Below, one piece after another: positions 48,240 through 56,747 of a stretch of DNA of 64,000 bases. This stretch comes from Sphingomonadaceae bacterium (lineage in GTDB: Bacteria > Pseudomonadota > Alphaproteobacteria > Sphingomonadales > Sphingomonadaceae): positions 1-64,000 of the forward strand of contig RFPL01000008.1 in NCBI GenBank assembly GCA_009926135.1, read 5' to 3'. The position numbers were made by a program, and so were the translations under genes. The stretch's first letter is position 1. The number at the start of each line of letters is the position of its first letter. The notes beneath the pieces are model-generated. The model had not been told where the DNA came from. It searched no databases and saw nothing but the letters and a program-made list of their open reading frames with translations.

Positions 48240-49952
48240 ATGCCGAGTGAACTCGACAATGCCCTGAACGGTGTAATCGCCGCGCTGACCGCCCCCGGAG
48301 CTCCGCTCGAAACGACGGAGATCGAGCGGTTTGGCCGCCATCTGCCGATGCTGAAGAACGCGCCGCCCTCGCTGGCGCACTTCTTCGAACATTACTGCGC
48401 GCAGCACGGCACGGCCGAATTCGTCGTCGATGGCGAGATCCGCCTGACCTTTCTTGAAGTCTTCGCCGCCGCGCGCACCGTCGCGGGCGGCCTGGTCGCC
48501 GGCCACGGCGTGCAGAAAGGTGACCGGATCGGGATCGCCGCGCGCAATTCGGCCAACTGGATCATCGCCTATGTCGGCGTGCTGCTGGCTGGCGGCTGCG
48601 CTACCCTGCTCAACGGCTGGTGGACCGGTGAGGAACTGGCCGGCGGGATCGAACTGGCCGGCTGCACCATCACCCTGGTCGATCAACAGCGCGGCGAGCG
48701 GCTGAACGGGATGAGCTATCCCGGCAAGCTGGTAACCTTCCGGCATGACTGCGCCTGGCAGGACGGCCTGTCGGACCTGCTCACCCACGGCGGCGGCGCG
48801 GATACCGCGCTGCCCGAGCTGACCGGCGATGACCTGGCAACGATCCTGTATACTTCGGGTTCGACCGGCCAGTCGAAGGGGGCCTGGTCCGATCATCGCG
48901 GCGTTGTCCAGGCGACGATGAACTATGCGGCGCAGACCTTGATGGTCTTCACTTACCTCGGCTCGAAGGGCGAGGCGCCCAGCACCCAGCCGTGCAGCCT
49001 GGTCAACGTGCCGCTGTTCCACGTCACCGGTGAAGTGCCGCTGTTCCTCCAGTCCTTCGCGATCGGCCGCAAGCTGGTGCTGATGCCCAAGTGGAACGCT
49101 GAAGAGGCGATGCGGCTGATCGAAAAGGAGAAGGTCTCCTATTTCGTCGGCGTGCCGCTGATGAGCTTCGAGATCGCCACCCACCCCAACCGCCACAACT
49201 ATGACCTCTCCAGCTGCACCGCCTTTGCCGCCGGCGGCGCGCCGCGCCCGGTCGATCACGTCAAGAAGATCCGCGAGGAATTGCCCAATGCCTTCCCGCT
49301 GCTGGGCTATGGCCTGACCGAAACCAACGGCGTCGGCTGCGGAAACTTCAACGAGAACTACATCGCGAAGCCCGGCTCAACCGGCACGGCATCCAAACCG
49401 CTGGTGGAAATCGGGATCCTGAACGACGCCGGCGAGTGCCTGCCGAGCGGCGAGATCGGCGAGGTATCGATCCGCTCGATCTGCAACTTCCTGGGCTATT
49501 GGAACAACACCGAGGCAACCCAGGCGGCAATCATGCCCGACGGGTTCTTCCGCAGTGGTGACCTCGGCTATCTCGACGAGGACGGCTACCTGTTCATCGT
49601 CGACCGCAAGAAGGACATCATCATCCGCGGCGGTGAGAACATCAGCTGCATCGAAGTGGAACAGGCAATCTACGCCCACCCCAAGGTCTCGGAATGCAGC
49701 GTCTTCGGCATGCCGGACGAACGCTTTGGCGAACTGCCGACCGGCGTGTTCCTGGCCAAGGATGGCGAGCACCTGACCGAGGAGGAACTGCGCGAGTTCC
49801 TGAAGGCCAACATGGCGGCCTTCAAGGTGCCGGTACGGCTGTGGCAGGAGAACGAGACCTTGCCCCGGCTCGGCACCGAAAAGGTTGACAAGCGCACGCT
49901 CAAGGCCCGTTACCTGACGGTGTGGGAAAGCGAGCAGAAGAGCACGGCTTGA
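48240..49952 (+). CDS. AMP-binding acyl-CoA synthetase (fatty-acid ligase type)
   Basis: The 570-residue enzyme has P-loop LYTSGSTGQSKGAWSDHRG, the A5 YGLTETNGVG block, and GFFRSGDLGYLDEDGYLF followed by VDRKKDIIIRGGENIS, with the conserved catalytic Lys near LGTEKVDKRTLKARYL. AAGGA lies 7 bases before the ATG. The last 88 bases (including the TGA) recur exactly at 51305-51392 in front of glnD, so this 3' end was copied when a two-gene segment entered. Before that event its stop overlapped the glnD start. Confidence 0.9.
   Translation: MPSELDNALNGVIAALTAPGAPLETTEIERFGRHLPMLKNAPPSLAHFFEHYCAQHGTAEFVVDGEIRLTFLEVFAAARTVAGGLVAGHGVQKGDRIGIAARNSANWIIAYVGVLLAGGCATLLNGWWTGEELAGGIELAGCTITLVDQQRGERLNGMSYPGKLVTFRHDCAWQDGLSDLLTHGGGADTALPELTGDDLATILYTSGSTGQSKGAWSDHRGVVQATMNYAAQTLMVFTYLGSKGEAPSTQPCSLVNVPLFHVTGEVPLFLQSFAIGRKLVLMPKWNAEEAMRLIEKEKVSYFVGVPLMSFEIATHPNRHNYDLSSCTAFAAGGAPRPVDHVKKIREELPNAFPLLGYGLTETNGVGCGNFNENYIAKPGSTGTASKPLVEIGILNDAGECLPSGEIGEVSIRSICNFLGYWNNTEATQAAIMPDGFFRSGDLGYLDEDGYLFIVDRKKDIIIRGGENISCIEVEQAIYAHPKVSECSVFGMPDERFGELPTGVFLAKDGEHLTEEELREFLKANMAAFKVPVRLWQENETLPRLGTEKVDKRTLKARYLTVWESEQKSTA
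49865..49952 (+). repeat. 88-bp direct repeat, left copy
   Basis: It is identical over 88 bases to 51305-51392, exactly 1440 bases away. This copy ends the acyl-CoA synthetase gene, including its TGA, and the AT-rich insert starts at the next base. Confidence 0.95.
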
Positions 49953-50084
49953 TTTCGATTGTATTGAAATTTACATCCATTATGGATTAATTTAAATGAC
50001 TTATAGTTAGACAAGTCTCTTGCCTAAGATATCCTTTGCTAAGTGCCATTCGATGTGATGGCACTCAGTAAGAGGAGCCTGATC

Positions 50085-50264
50085 ATGATCTCGTTGAAGA
50101 AGACTATCAGTGTTCTCATTGGCGCAGCCGCGCTAGGATCTGTCCCCGCCACCGCTGAGGACGTGGGATACATCCGGATCGGCGATGAATGCTTTGTCAA
50201 CGTCGGATACCCAACTCCCGTTTGGGTTCCAATTGCCTGTCCGCGCGTTGTAAACGGCGGGTAG
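50085..50264 (+). CDS. Small secreted protein, hypothetical
   Basis: The 59-residue protein has a signal peptide (MISLKKTISVLIGAAALG, cleavage near residue 24 after TAE or ATA) and a mature part of about 35 residues with two Cys (ECFVNVGYPTPVWVPIAC), likely one disulfide. AGAGGAG sits nine bases before the ATG at 50085, which is chosen over earlier ATGs. A hairpin follows the stop. No family recognised; it lies in the inserted segment. Confidence 0.6.
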   Translation: MISLKKTISVLIGAAALGSVPATAEDVGYIRIGDECFVNVGYPTPVWVPIACPRVVNGG

Positions 50265-50274
50265 TAAGCCTTTC

Positions 50275-50306
50275 TTGCCCGGCTTGACACGCTTCAAGCC
50301 GGGCAA
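50275..50306 (+). terminator. Hairpin after the small secreted protein gene
   Basis: TTGCCCGGCTTGA (50275-50287) pairs with TCAAGCCGGGCAA (50294-50306), a perfect 13-bp stem with a 6-base loop. The U run is short, so readthrough is possible. Confidence 0.6.
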
Positions 50307-50364
50307 AACTTGAAGTTTAGCCAATCATAGAGTGCTCTAGACTAACAACAGAGGCGTAACAGCG

Positions 50365-51303
50365 GTGATTAGTGTCAAAAGCTTCCTGATCGCCTTCCTG
50401 CTTTCAGCAGCTCCAAATTCAGCCAAGCTGCAAGACGAAGTGTCGGAAGATGCTTCTCCCATCACCGTGACCGGCCAGCGCGCCGAGCTGGCAGCGATAG
50501 CAGCGGATCAGGCCCTAGCGATCACCCAGCGGCCGCCGACCGATGTGCCCTTGCCCCGGCGCTATGCCCCGGTCTGTCCCAAGCTGTTCGGAATCGATCC
50601 GGCGTACGGTGCCCTGATCATCGACCGGATCAGGGCTAACCTTGGCACGCTGGCGCTGCCGCTGGGCGGGCGAGGATGCGAACCGAACGTCTGGATCGGT
50701 TTCCTGCGTGACAGCAAGGGGCAGGTAGCGCAGCTGCGCAAGCAGCAACCGGCCATGTTCACGTCGCTCAAGACCTATGAGATCGAACGCATCTTTGCTG
50801 GCAGCGGGGCCGTTCAAGTGTGGCATGCCACTGAGGTGCGCGGAGCAGACGGAAGACCCATTCCCATAGTACAGCTTGACGTTGGCGGCGGGGGCGGAAC
50901 CGCCAACGGCCGTCCAATTGAAACAGGCTACAACGCGCAATATGCCAGTGGACGGCTGGCGACGACGATCCGCAATGACATGAACGCCACGATTGTCGTG
51001 TTTGACCGGGTGCGCGCCAATGGTCGCACGGTGCAGCAACTGGCCGACTATGCCACCTTCCGCATCCTGGCCCCGGTGCAAGATGAAGCCGTCGCCGAAC
51101 CCGGATCGGCAGCATCGATCCTGCAACTTTTCGCCCAAGGTGCCGATCCGGTCGAGGGGCTGACCGAGTTCGACTGGGCCTATCTTTCCGCCTATTACAA
51201 GCTCGATCGCGGGGCGCGCGTCAATGCGGTACACGATGCGACGCGTCGCGCCATGCTGGACGGCACCGGGCAGAAGCTGCGCGAACGGGCGGACACCAAA
51301 TAG
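50365..51303 (+). CDS. Secreted protein with TonB-box-like motif, hypothetical
   Basis: The 312-residue protein starts with GTG and a signal peptide (about 20 residues). The mature N-terminus contains SPITVTGQRAE, similar to the TonB-box-like segment seen in sphingomonad outer-membrane receptors, but there is no plug or barrel. The rest is a soluble domain with Cys pairs (VCPKLF, GGRGCEPN) and strands such as VWHATEV and PIVQLDVGGGG. No family is recognised. Its stop is two bases before the right copy of the 88-bp repeat, at the end of the inserted segment. Confidence 0.6.
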   Translation: MISVKSFLIAFLLSAAPNSAKLQDEVSEDASPITVTGQRAELAAIAADQALAITQRPPTDVPLPRRYAPVCPKLFGIDPAYGALIIDRIRANLGTLALPLGGRGCEPNVWIGFLRDSKGQVAQLRKQQPAMFTSLKTYEIERIFAGSGAVQVWHATEVRGADGRPIPIVQLDVGGGGGTANGRPIETGYNAQYASGRLATTIRNDMNATIVVFDRVRANGRTVQQLADYATFRILAPVQDEAVAEPGSAASILQLFAQGADPVEGLTEFDWAYLSAYYKLDRGARVNAVHDATRRAMLDGTGQKLRERADTK

Positions 51304-51304
51304 G

Positions 51305-51392
51305 CCGGCTCGGCACCGAAAAGGTTGACAAGCGCACGCTCAAGGCCCGTTACCTGACGGTGTGGGAAAGCGAGCAGAAGAGCACGGCTTGA
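51305..51392 (+). repeat. 88-bp direct repeat, right copy
   Basis: It is an exact copy of 49865-49952. In this place it forms an orphan tail of the acyl-CoA synthetase (frame ending TGA at 51390-51392) and holds the TTG start and leader of glnD. Confidence 0.95.
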
Positions 51393-54136
51393 GCCAGCGG
51401 ATCATTCCGGACCAACGCGCGATCGTGGACCGGCGCGCGCTGGCCGGGACCATTGCCGATCTGGTTGCGGAACAGGGCGCAGCCAAGGCCCGTCCGGCCG
51501 TGGTCGAGGCGCTGCGCGGCGCGCTGGCCGCCGGGCGTGAGGAAATTGCCCGGCGCCTTTCCGAAAAGCCCAGCGCCGGCCGCGACTGCGCCGCTGCCCA
51601 GGCCTTCCTGGTCGACCAGCTGGTGCGGGTGATCCACGACCACGTAATCGCCGAGGTCTATCCTTCGGGTAACCGCTCTTCGGCCGAGCGGCTGACGCTG
51701 ATGGCGGTGGGCGGCTATGGCCGCGGCGAGATGGCGCCGCATTCGGACGTCGACATCGCCTTCCTCACCCCGATGAAGCAGACCGCCTGGTGCGAACAGG
51801 TGATCGAGGCGATCCTCTATTTCCTGTGGGACCTGGCGCTCAAGGTCGGCCATTCCAGCCGCTCGCTGGACGAGATGGTACGGATGGCACGCAGCGACCT
51901 GACGATCCGCACCGCGCTGCTCGAAGGGCGCTATGTCTGGGGCGATCAGGCCCTGTTCGACGAAGCCCAGGCCCGCTTCCGCGCCGAAGTCGTGGCCGGG
52001 ACCGAGCGCGATTTCATCACCGAGAAGCTGGCCGAGCGCAACGAACGCCACAAGCGGCTGGGCGACAGCCGCTATGTCGTCGAGCCCAATGTGAAGGAGG
52101 GCAAGGGCGGTCTGCGCGACCTCCACACGCTCTACTGGATCGGCAAGTACCTCCACAAGGTACGCGACAGTTCGGAGCTGGTCACGGTCGGCCTGCTGAC
52201 CCCGGCCGAGTACCTCAAGTTCCGCCGCGCCGAGGATTTCTTCTGGGCGGTGCGCTGCCACCTGCACACCATCACGCGGCGTGCCGAAGACCGGCTGACC
52301 TTCGATCTTCAGCGCGAGGTAGCGGCGCGGATGCAGTTCGCCGACCGCCCGGGCAAGAGCGCGGTCGAGCGGTTCATGCAGTACTTCTTCCTCCAGGCGA
52401 AAACCGTCGGCCACCTGACCGGGTTGTTCCTGGCCCAGCTGGAAGAGCAATCGGGCCGCAAGCAACCGCGCGGACTGCTGGCCGGTTTCCGCGCGCGGCG
52501 GCGGATGGTTGGCGGCTATCCGGTGTTCGGCGGGCGGATCAACGTGCCCGCCAATGACTGGTTCGCGCAGGAGCCGGTCCGCCTGCTCGAGATCTTCGCG
52601 CTGGCCGACCGGCAGCAGCTGGAGTTGCACCCGGAGGCGATGCGCCTGGCGGTCCGCGATGCGCGGCTGGTCGATCCGCTGCGCAATGATCCCAAGGCCA
52701 ATGCCCTGTTCCTGGACTTGCTGACCAGCCACCATGATCCGGAAACGGCGCTGCGCTGGCTGAACGAGGCGGGCGTGTTCGGCCGGTTCGTCCCCGATTT
52801 CGGCCGGGTAAACGCGCAGATGCAGTTCGACATGTACCACCACTACACGGTCGACGAACACACCATCCGCGCGATCGGACTGATGGCGCGGATCGAGCGC
52901 GGCGAGATGAAGCAGGATCATCCGCTGGCGACCGCGATCGTGCACAAGATCGTCAACCGCCGCGCGCTTTATGCCGCGGTGCTCCTTCACGACATCGCCA
53001 AGGGTCGGCGCGGCGACCATTCGGTGCTGGGCGCGGACGTCGCGCTCAAGCTGTGCCCGCGGTTCGGGCTGGACGAGAAGGAAACCGAGCTGGTTTCCTG
53101 GCTGGTGCGCAACCACCTGATCATGAGTGCGACCGCCTTCAAGCGCGACCTGGCGGACTGGAAGACGATTACCGATTTCGTAGCCCAGGTGCAGTCCGTC
53201 GAGCGGCTGCGGCTGCTGGCGCTACTGACAATCGTCGATATCCGCGCGGTTGGTCCCGGCGTGTGGAACAGCTGGAAGCGCCAGCTGATCCACGAGCTTT
53301 ACGAAGCTGCCGAGGAGCGCCTGCGGCTGGGCCATGTCCAGCACGGCCGGGCCGAGCGGATCGCCGCCAAGCAGGACGTCGTGGCCGAGCGGCTGGGCAA
53401 GCAGGCGGAACTGGTCAAGTCGGTCGGCAAGCAACTGAGCGATGCCTACTGGATTGCCGAACCCGACGACATCATCGCGATGAACCTGACCCAGCTGGAC
53501 CGGGCGGCGGGCCAGGCGCTGGACGTCCATACCGAATACTATGCCGCGCGCGGCGCCACGCTGGTGACGGTGATCGCGGCCGACCACCCGGGGCTGTTCT
53601 ACCGCATTGCCGGGGGCATCCATCTCGCTGGCGGCAATATCATCGATGCGCGCATCCATACGGCGCGCAACGGCATGGCAGTCGACAATTTCCTGGTCCA
53701 GGACCCGCTCGGGCGGCCCTTCTCAGAGGAAGGCCAGCTGGCCCGGATCCGCACCATGATCGGCGATGCACTGGGCGGAAAGATCAAGCTGGTGACCCAG
53801 CTTGCCGCCCGGCCGCTGGCCCGCCCGCGCGCCGACGCCTTTGAAGTGGCGCCGCGGGTGGAGTTCGACAACCAGGCCAGCAACCGCTTCACCGTGATCG
53901 AGGTCAGCGCGCGTGATCGGCCTGCCCTGCTAAACCGGCTGGCCCGCGCGCTGTTCGAAGGCAAGCTGATCGTCCATTCCGCCCACATCGCGACCTATGG
54001 CGAACGCGCGGTCGATACCTTCTACGTCACCGACCTTCTGGGCGAGAAGGTGGAGAGCACACCGCGGCTCAAAGCCGTCGAGAAGCGGCTGCTCGAAGCG
54101 GCTGACGAGCAGACGGTGGACGTCGCCGCCGCCTAG
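51389..54136 (+). CDS. glnD: PII uridylyltransferase / uridylyl-removing enzyme
   Basis: The 915-residue sensor modifies PII protein in response to glutamine. Domains in order: nucleotidyltransferase (AVGGYGRGEMAPHSDVDIAF near residue 110), HD phosphohydrolase (AAVLLHDIAKGRRGDHS), and two ACT domains (VTVIAADHPGLFYRIAGGIH and VIEVSARDRPALLNRLARAL). The start is TTG at 51389, giving MSQRIIPDQR; this TTG overlaps a TGA of the synthetase tail as TTGA. A GTG at 51362 would add nine codons from the repeat. It converges with gltX, overlapping by four bases. Confidence 0.93.
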   Translation: MSQRIIPDQRAIVDRRALAGTIADLVAEQGAAKARPAVVEALRGALAAGREEIARRLSEKPSAGRDCAAAQAFLVDQLVRVIHDHVIAEVYPSGNRSSAERLTLMAVGGYGRGEMAPHSDVDIAFLTPMKQTAWCEQVIEAILYFLWDLALKVGHSSRSLDEMVRMARSDLTIRTALLEGRYVWGDQALFDEAQARFRAEVVAGTERDFITEKLAERNERHKRLGDSRYVVEPNVKEGKGGLRDLHTLYWIGKYLHKVRDSSELVTVGLLTPAEYLKFRRAEDFFWAVRCHLHTITRRAEDRLTFDLQREVAARMQFADRPGKSAVERFMQYFFLQAKTVGHLTGLFLAQLEEQSGRKQPRGLLAGFRARRRMVGGYPVFGGRINVPANDWFAQEPVRLLEIFALADRQQLELHPEAMRLAVRDARLVDPLRNDPKANALFLDLLTSHHDPETALRWLNEAGVFGRFVPDFGRVNAQMQFDMYHHYTVDEHTIRAIGLMARIERGEMKQDHPLATAIVHKIVNRRALYAAVLLHDIAKGRRGDHSVLGADVALKLCPRFGLDEKETELVSWLVRNHLIMSATAFKRDLADWKTITDFVAQVQSVERLRLLALLTIVDIRAVGPGVWNSWKRQLIHELYEAAEERLRLGHVQHGRAERIAAKQDVVAERLGKQAELVKSVGKQLSDAYWIAEPDDIIAMNLTQLDRAAGQALDVHTEYYAARGATLVTVIAADHPGLFYRIAGGIHLAGGNIIDARIHTARNGMAVDNFLVQDPLGRPFSEEGQLARIRTMIGDALGGKIKLVTQLAARPLARPRADAFEVAPRVEFDNQASNRFTVIEVSARDRPALLNRLARALFEGKLIVHSAHIATYGERAVDTFYVTDLLGEKVESTPRLKAVEKRLLEAADEQTVDVAAA

Positions 54137-55458
54137 GCCGCAGCGCGCAGCCGTTCGATTGCGGCGTCCTTGCCGATCAGGGGCAGCAGCGCGGCCATTT
54201 CCGGACCGTGGTCCTGCCCGGTCAGTGCCTGGCGCAGCGGCAGGAACAGCGGCTTGCCCTTGCGCCCGGTCTGTTCCTTGAGCGCGGCGGTCAGCGCGGC
54301 CCAATCAGCCCCGACCTGCTCCAGCACAGCGGCGGCAGCCGCCAGGTAAGCGCGGTCCTCGTCCGATTGCGCGGGCGCGGCGACTGGACCGGTCACCACC
54401 TGCCACCAGTCAGCAGCCTCGGACAGGCGTGACAGGTTGGGGCGGATCGTTGCCCAGGCCGCCTCGTCCATCCCGTTCGGCAAATGCTCCGCCACCGAGT
54501 CAAAGGGAAGCCGGTGAATAACCGCGGCATTGACCCGCGCCAGTTCGGCTTCATCGAACCGCGCTGGAGCGCGGCCGAAGTGGGCAAGGCTGAAGCTGGC
54601 CGCCAGGTCATCGGCATCGAGTGCGGGATCGACCGGATCGGACGTACCCAGCCGCGCCAGCAGGGCGATCACGGCCTGTGGCTCGATCCCGGCCTCGCGC
54701 AGTTCGGCCATCCCGAGTGAGCCGAGCCGCTTTGAAAGCTTGCCCTCGCTGCCCACCAGCAGCGCCTCATGCGCAAAGCGCGGCGGCGCGGCACCCAGCG
54801 CGGAGAACATCTGGACCTGCGTGGCAGTGTTGGAAACGTGATCCTCACCGCGCAGCACATCGGTGATCCCCATGTCGAAATCGTCGATCGCCGAGGGGAG
54901 CATATAGAGCCAGGACCCGTCAGCACGGCGCACTACCGGGTCCGACATCTGGCGCGGATCGAAATGCTGCGCCCCGCGAATGCCATCCGTCCATTCGATT
55001 GGCTGTTCGTGATCCAGCAGGAAGCGCCAGTGCGGGCGTTCGCCAGCCGCGGCCTTGGCGGCGTGGTCGGCCTCGCTCAGCTTCAGCGCGGCGCGGTCAT
55101 AGATCGGGGGCAGGCCGCGACCGAGCAGGACTTTGCGCTTGAGATCCAGTTCCTGCGACGTTTCGTAACAGCGATAGACCCGGCCGGCGGCAACCAGTCG
55201 CTGAAATTCACGCTCATACAGATTGAACCGAGCCGACTGCCGCTCCTCGCCATCGGGGACGAGTCCCAGCCAGGCCAGATCGGCGCGGATCGCATCGACG
55301 TATTCCTCGCGGCTGCGCTCGGCATCGGTATCGTCGATCCGCAGCAGGAAGCGCCCACCGGCCTGTTTGGCCAGCAGCCAGTTGTGCAGCGCCGTGCGGA
55401 CATTGCCAACGTGCAGGGTGCCGGTCGGCGAAGGGGCAAAGCGGGTGGTGACGGTCAT
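54133..55458 (-). CDS. gltX: Glutamate--tRNA ligase
   Basis: The 441-residue class I synthetase has the HIGH-type motif FAPSPTGTLHVGN, the KMSKS-type GKLSKRLGS, and an LRGEDHVSNTATQV block. It charges tRNA-Glu; many alphaproteobacteria have two copies, one for tRNA-Gln, and the type cannot be told by eye here. ATG at 55458 gives the canonical N-terminus (MTVTTRFAPSPTG). The gene ends overlapping glnD by four bases on the opposite strand. Confidence 0.92.
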   Translation of the reverse strand: MTVTTRFAPSPTGTLHVGNVRTALHNWLLAKQAGGRFLLRIDDTDAERSREEYVDAIRADLAWLGLVPDGEERQSARFNLYEREFQRLVAAGRVYRCYETSQELDLKRKVLLGRGLPPIYDRAALKLSEADHAAKAAAGERPHWRFLLDHEQPIEWTDGIRGAQHFDPRQMSDPVVRRADGSWLYMLPSAIDDFDMGITDVLRGEDHVSNTATQVQMFSALGAAPPRFAHEALLVGSEGKLSKRLGSLGMAELREAGIEPQAVIALLARLGTSDPVDPALDADDLAASFSLAHFGRAPARFDEAELARVNAAVIHRLPFDSVAEHLPNGMDEAAWATIRPNLSRLSEAADWWQVVTGPVAAPAQSDEDRAYLAAAAAVLEQVGADWAALTAALKEQTGRKGKPLFLPLRQALTGQDHGPEMAALLPLIGKDAAIERLRAAA

Positions 55459-55550
55459 GGCCGCGTCCCTACCCGCCCTGCCCCAGAGCTGCAATGATCG
55501 TGCTGCAATCGGGCTTCCCCTCGGGCGTGCACCGCGTTAGCGTCTTCGCC

Positions 55551-56684
55551 ATGAGCCAGACCACACCCTTTGCCGCCGCCTTTGCCGAAGCCAATCTGCC
55601 TGGGGCCGTCGGCCTGATCGTGGACCGCGATGGCATTCGCCATGCCGAAGTCCTGGGGCTGGCGGATACCAGCAGTGGTGCGCCGATGCAGCTCGACACG
55701 GTCTGCCAGATCGCCTCGATGACGAAGGCGCTGGTTTCAGCCGGAGCCATGCAACTGGTCGAGCAGGGCCGGCTCGATCTTGATGCCGATGTAGGCGCGC
55801 TGCTGCCGGAACTGGCCAATCCGCAAGTCCTGACCGGCTTCGATGCCGATGGAAAGCCGCAGCTGCGCCCGGCCGCGCGGGCGATCACGCTGCGCCACCT
55901 GCTGACGCACACGGCGGGCCTTGGCTATTTCTTCGTCCACCCCGAAGTGCTGCAATACTTCGGCGCGGTCGGCATGCCCACGCCGGGCACCCGCGCCTCT
56001 GTCACCATGCCGCTGATGTTCGATCCGGGCGAGCGCTGGGAATACTCGGTCGCGACCGACTGGGTCGGCCTGGCGATTGAGGCGGTGACAGGCGAACGGC
56101 TCAACGATTATCTGACCACCAACCTGTTCGTGCCGCTGGGCATGACCAGCACCGCCTTCCGCGACACGCTGCCCGCCGATGCCGCGCGGGTCCACGTCCG
56201 CACGGGCGACGGCAACCTGTCGAAGGTCGACGTTTACCTGGGCGGCGGGGAGTTCGATGGCGGCGGCGGCGGGATCACCTCGACCGCCCCGGACTATGCC
56301 CGGTTCGTCCGCATGGTCCTGAACGGCGGCGAGCTCGACGGCAACCGCGTGCTCAGCGCGGCGACCATTGCCGAGATGGGCCGGAATCAGGTCCATCCCT
56401 TGCGGGCCGGCTACATGGGCAGTGCCATGCCGCAGCTGGCCGCGCCCTATGATACCTTCCCCGATCAGCACACCGGTTGGGGGCTGGGCTTCCTGATCAA
56501 CCCCGAAAAGGGGCCCAACGGCCGCTCTGCGGGCAGCCTGGCCTGGGCCGGGATCTTCAATTCGTACTACTGGATCGATCCGGCGGCGGGCCTGGGCGGC
56601 ATATTTGTCAGCCAGCTTCAACCGTTTGGCGACAAGGGTGCGCTGGGCTGCTTCGGCGCGTTGGAGGCGATGGCCTACGCCTGA
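55551..56684 (+). CDS. Serine hydrolase of the class C beta-lactamase fold
   Basis: The 377-residue protein has the nucleophile motif SMTK (S56-K59) in QIASMTKALVS, the second motif Tyr in RWEYSVATDWVG and HTG in QHTGWGLGF, the layout of EstB-like esterases and penicillin-binding-protein-like hydrolases. There is no signal peptide, so a cytoplasmic esterase or peptidase is more likely than a secreted beta-lactamase. It starts with ATG at 55551; no strong ribosome binding site is visible. Confidence 0.82.
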   Translation: MSQTTPFAAAFAEANLPGAVGLIVDRDGIRHAEVLGLADTSSGAPMQLDTVCQIASMTKALVSAGAMQLVEQGRLDLDADVGALLPELANPQVLTGFDADGKPQLRPAARAITLRHLLTHTAGLGYFFVHPEVLQYFGAVGMPTPGTRASVTMPLMFDPGERWEYSVATDWVGLAIEAVTGERLNDYLTTNLFVPLGMTSTAFRDTLPADAARVHVRTGDGNLSKVDVYLGGGEFDGGGGGITSTAPDYARFVRMVLNGGELDGNRVLSAATIAEMGRNQVHPLRAGYMGSAMPQLAAPYDTFPDQHTGWGLGFLINPEKGPNGRSAGSLAWAGIFNSYYWIDPAAGLGGIFVSQLQPFGDKGALGCFGALEAMAYA

Positions 56685-56747
56685 CGAAAAAGCCGTACCC
56701 AGCCTTGCAGGGAATGGCCGCTCCATGGATAATGATGCCGCGATCCC

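Larger units (their letters stand above)
49953..51304. mobile_element. Inserted two-gene segment between duplicated ends (mechanism unknown)
   Basis: The segment lies between the two copies of the 88-bp repeat. It begins AT-rich (about 130 bases including TTGATTTCGATTGTATTGAA) and carries two secreted-protein genes and a hairpin between them. No transposase, integrase or inverted terminal repeat is visible. The direct repeat and the restored neighbours are what a recombination- or duplication-based insertion would leave. Confidence 0.6.

Noticed and set aside
49865..51392. Transposon with target-site duplication
   Set aside because: Target duplications are 2-14 bases, not 88. No transposase or inverted terminal repeats are seen.
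51350..53116. 588-codon minus-strand frame opposite glnD
   Set aside because: Antisense shadow of glnD with no motif.
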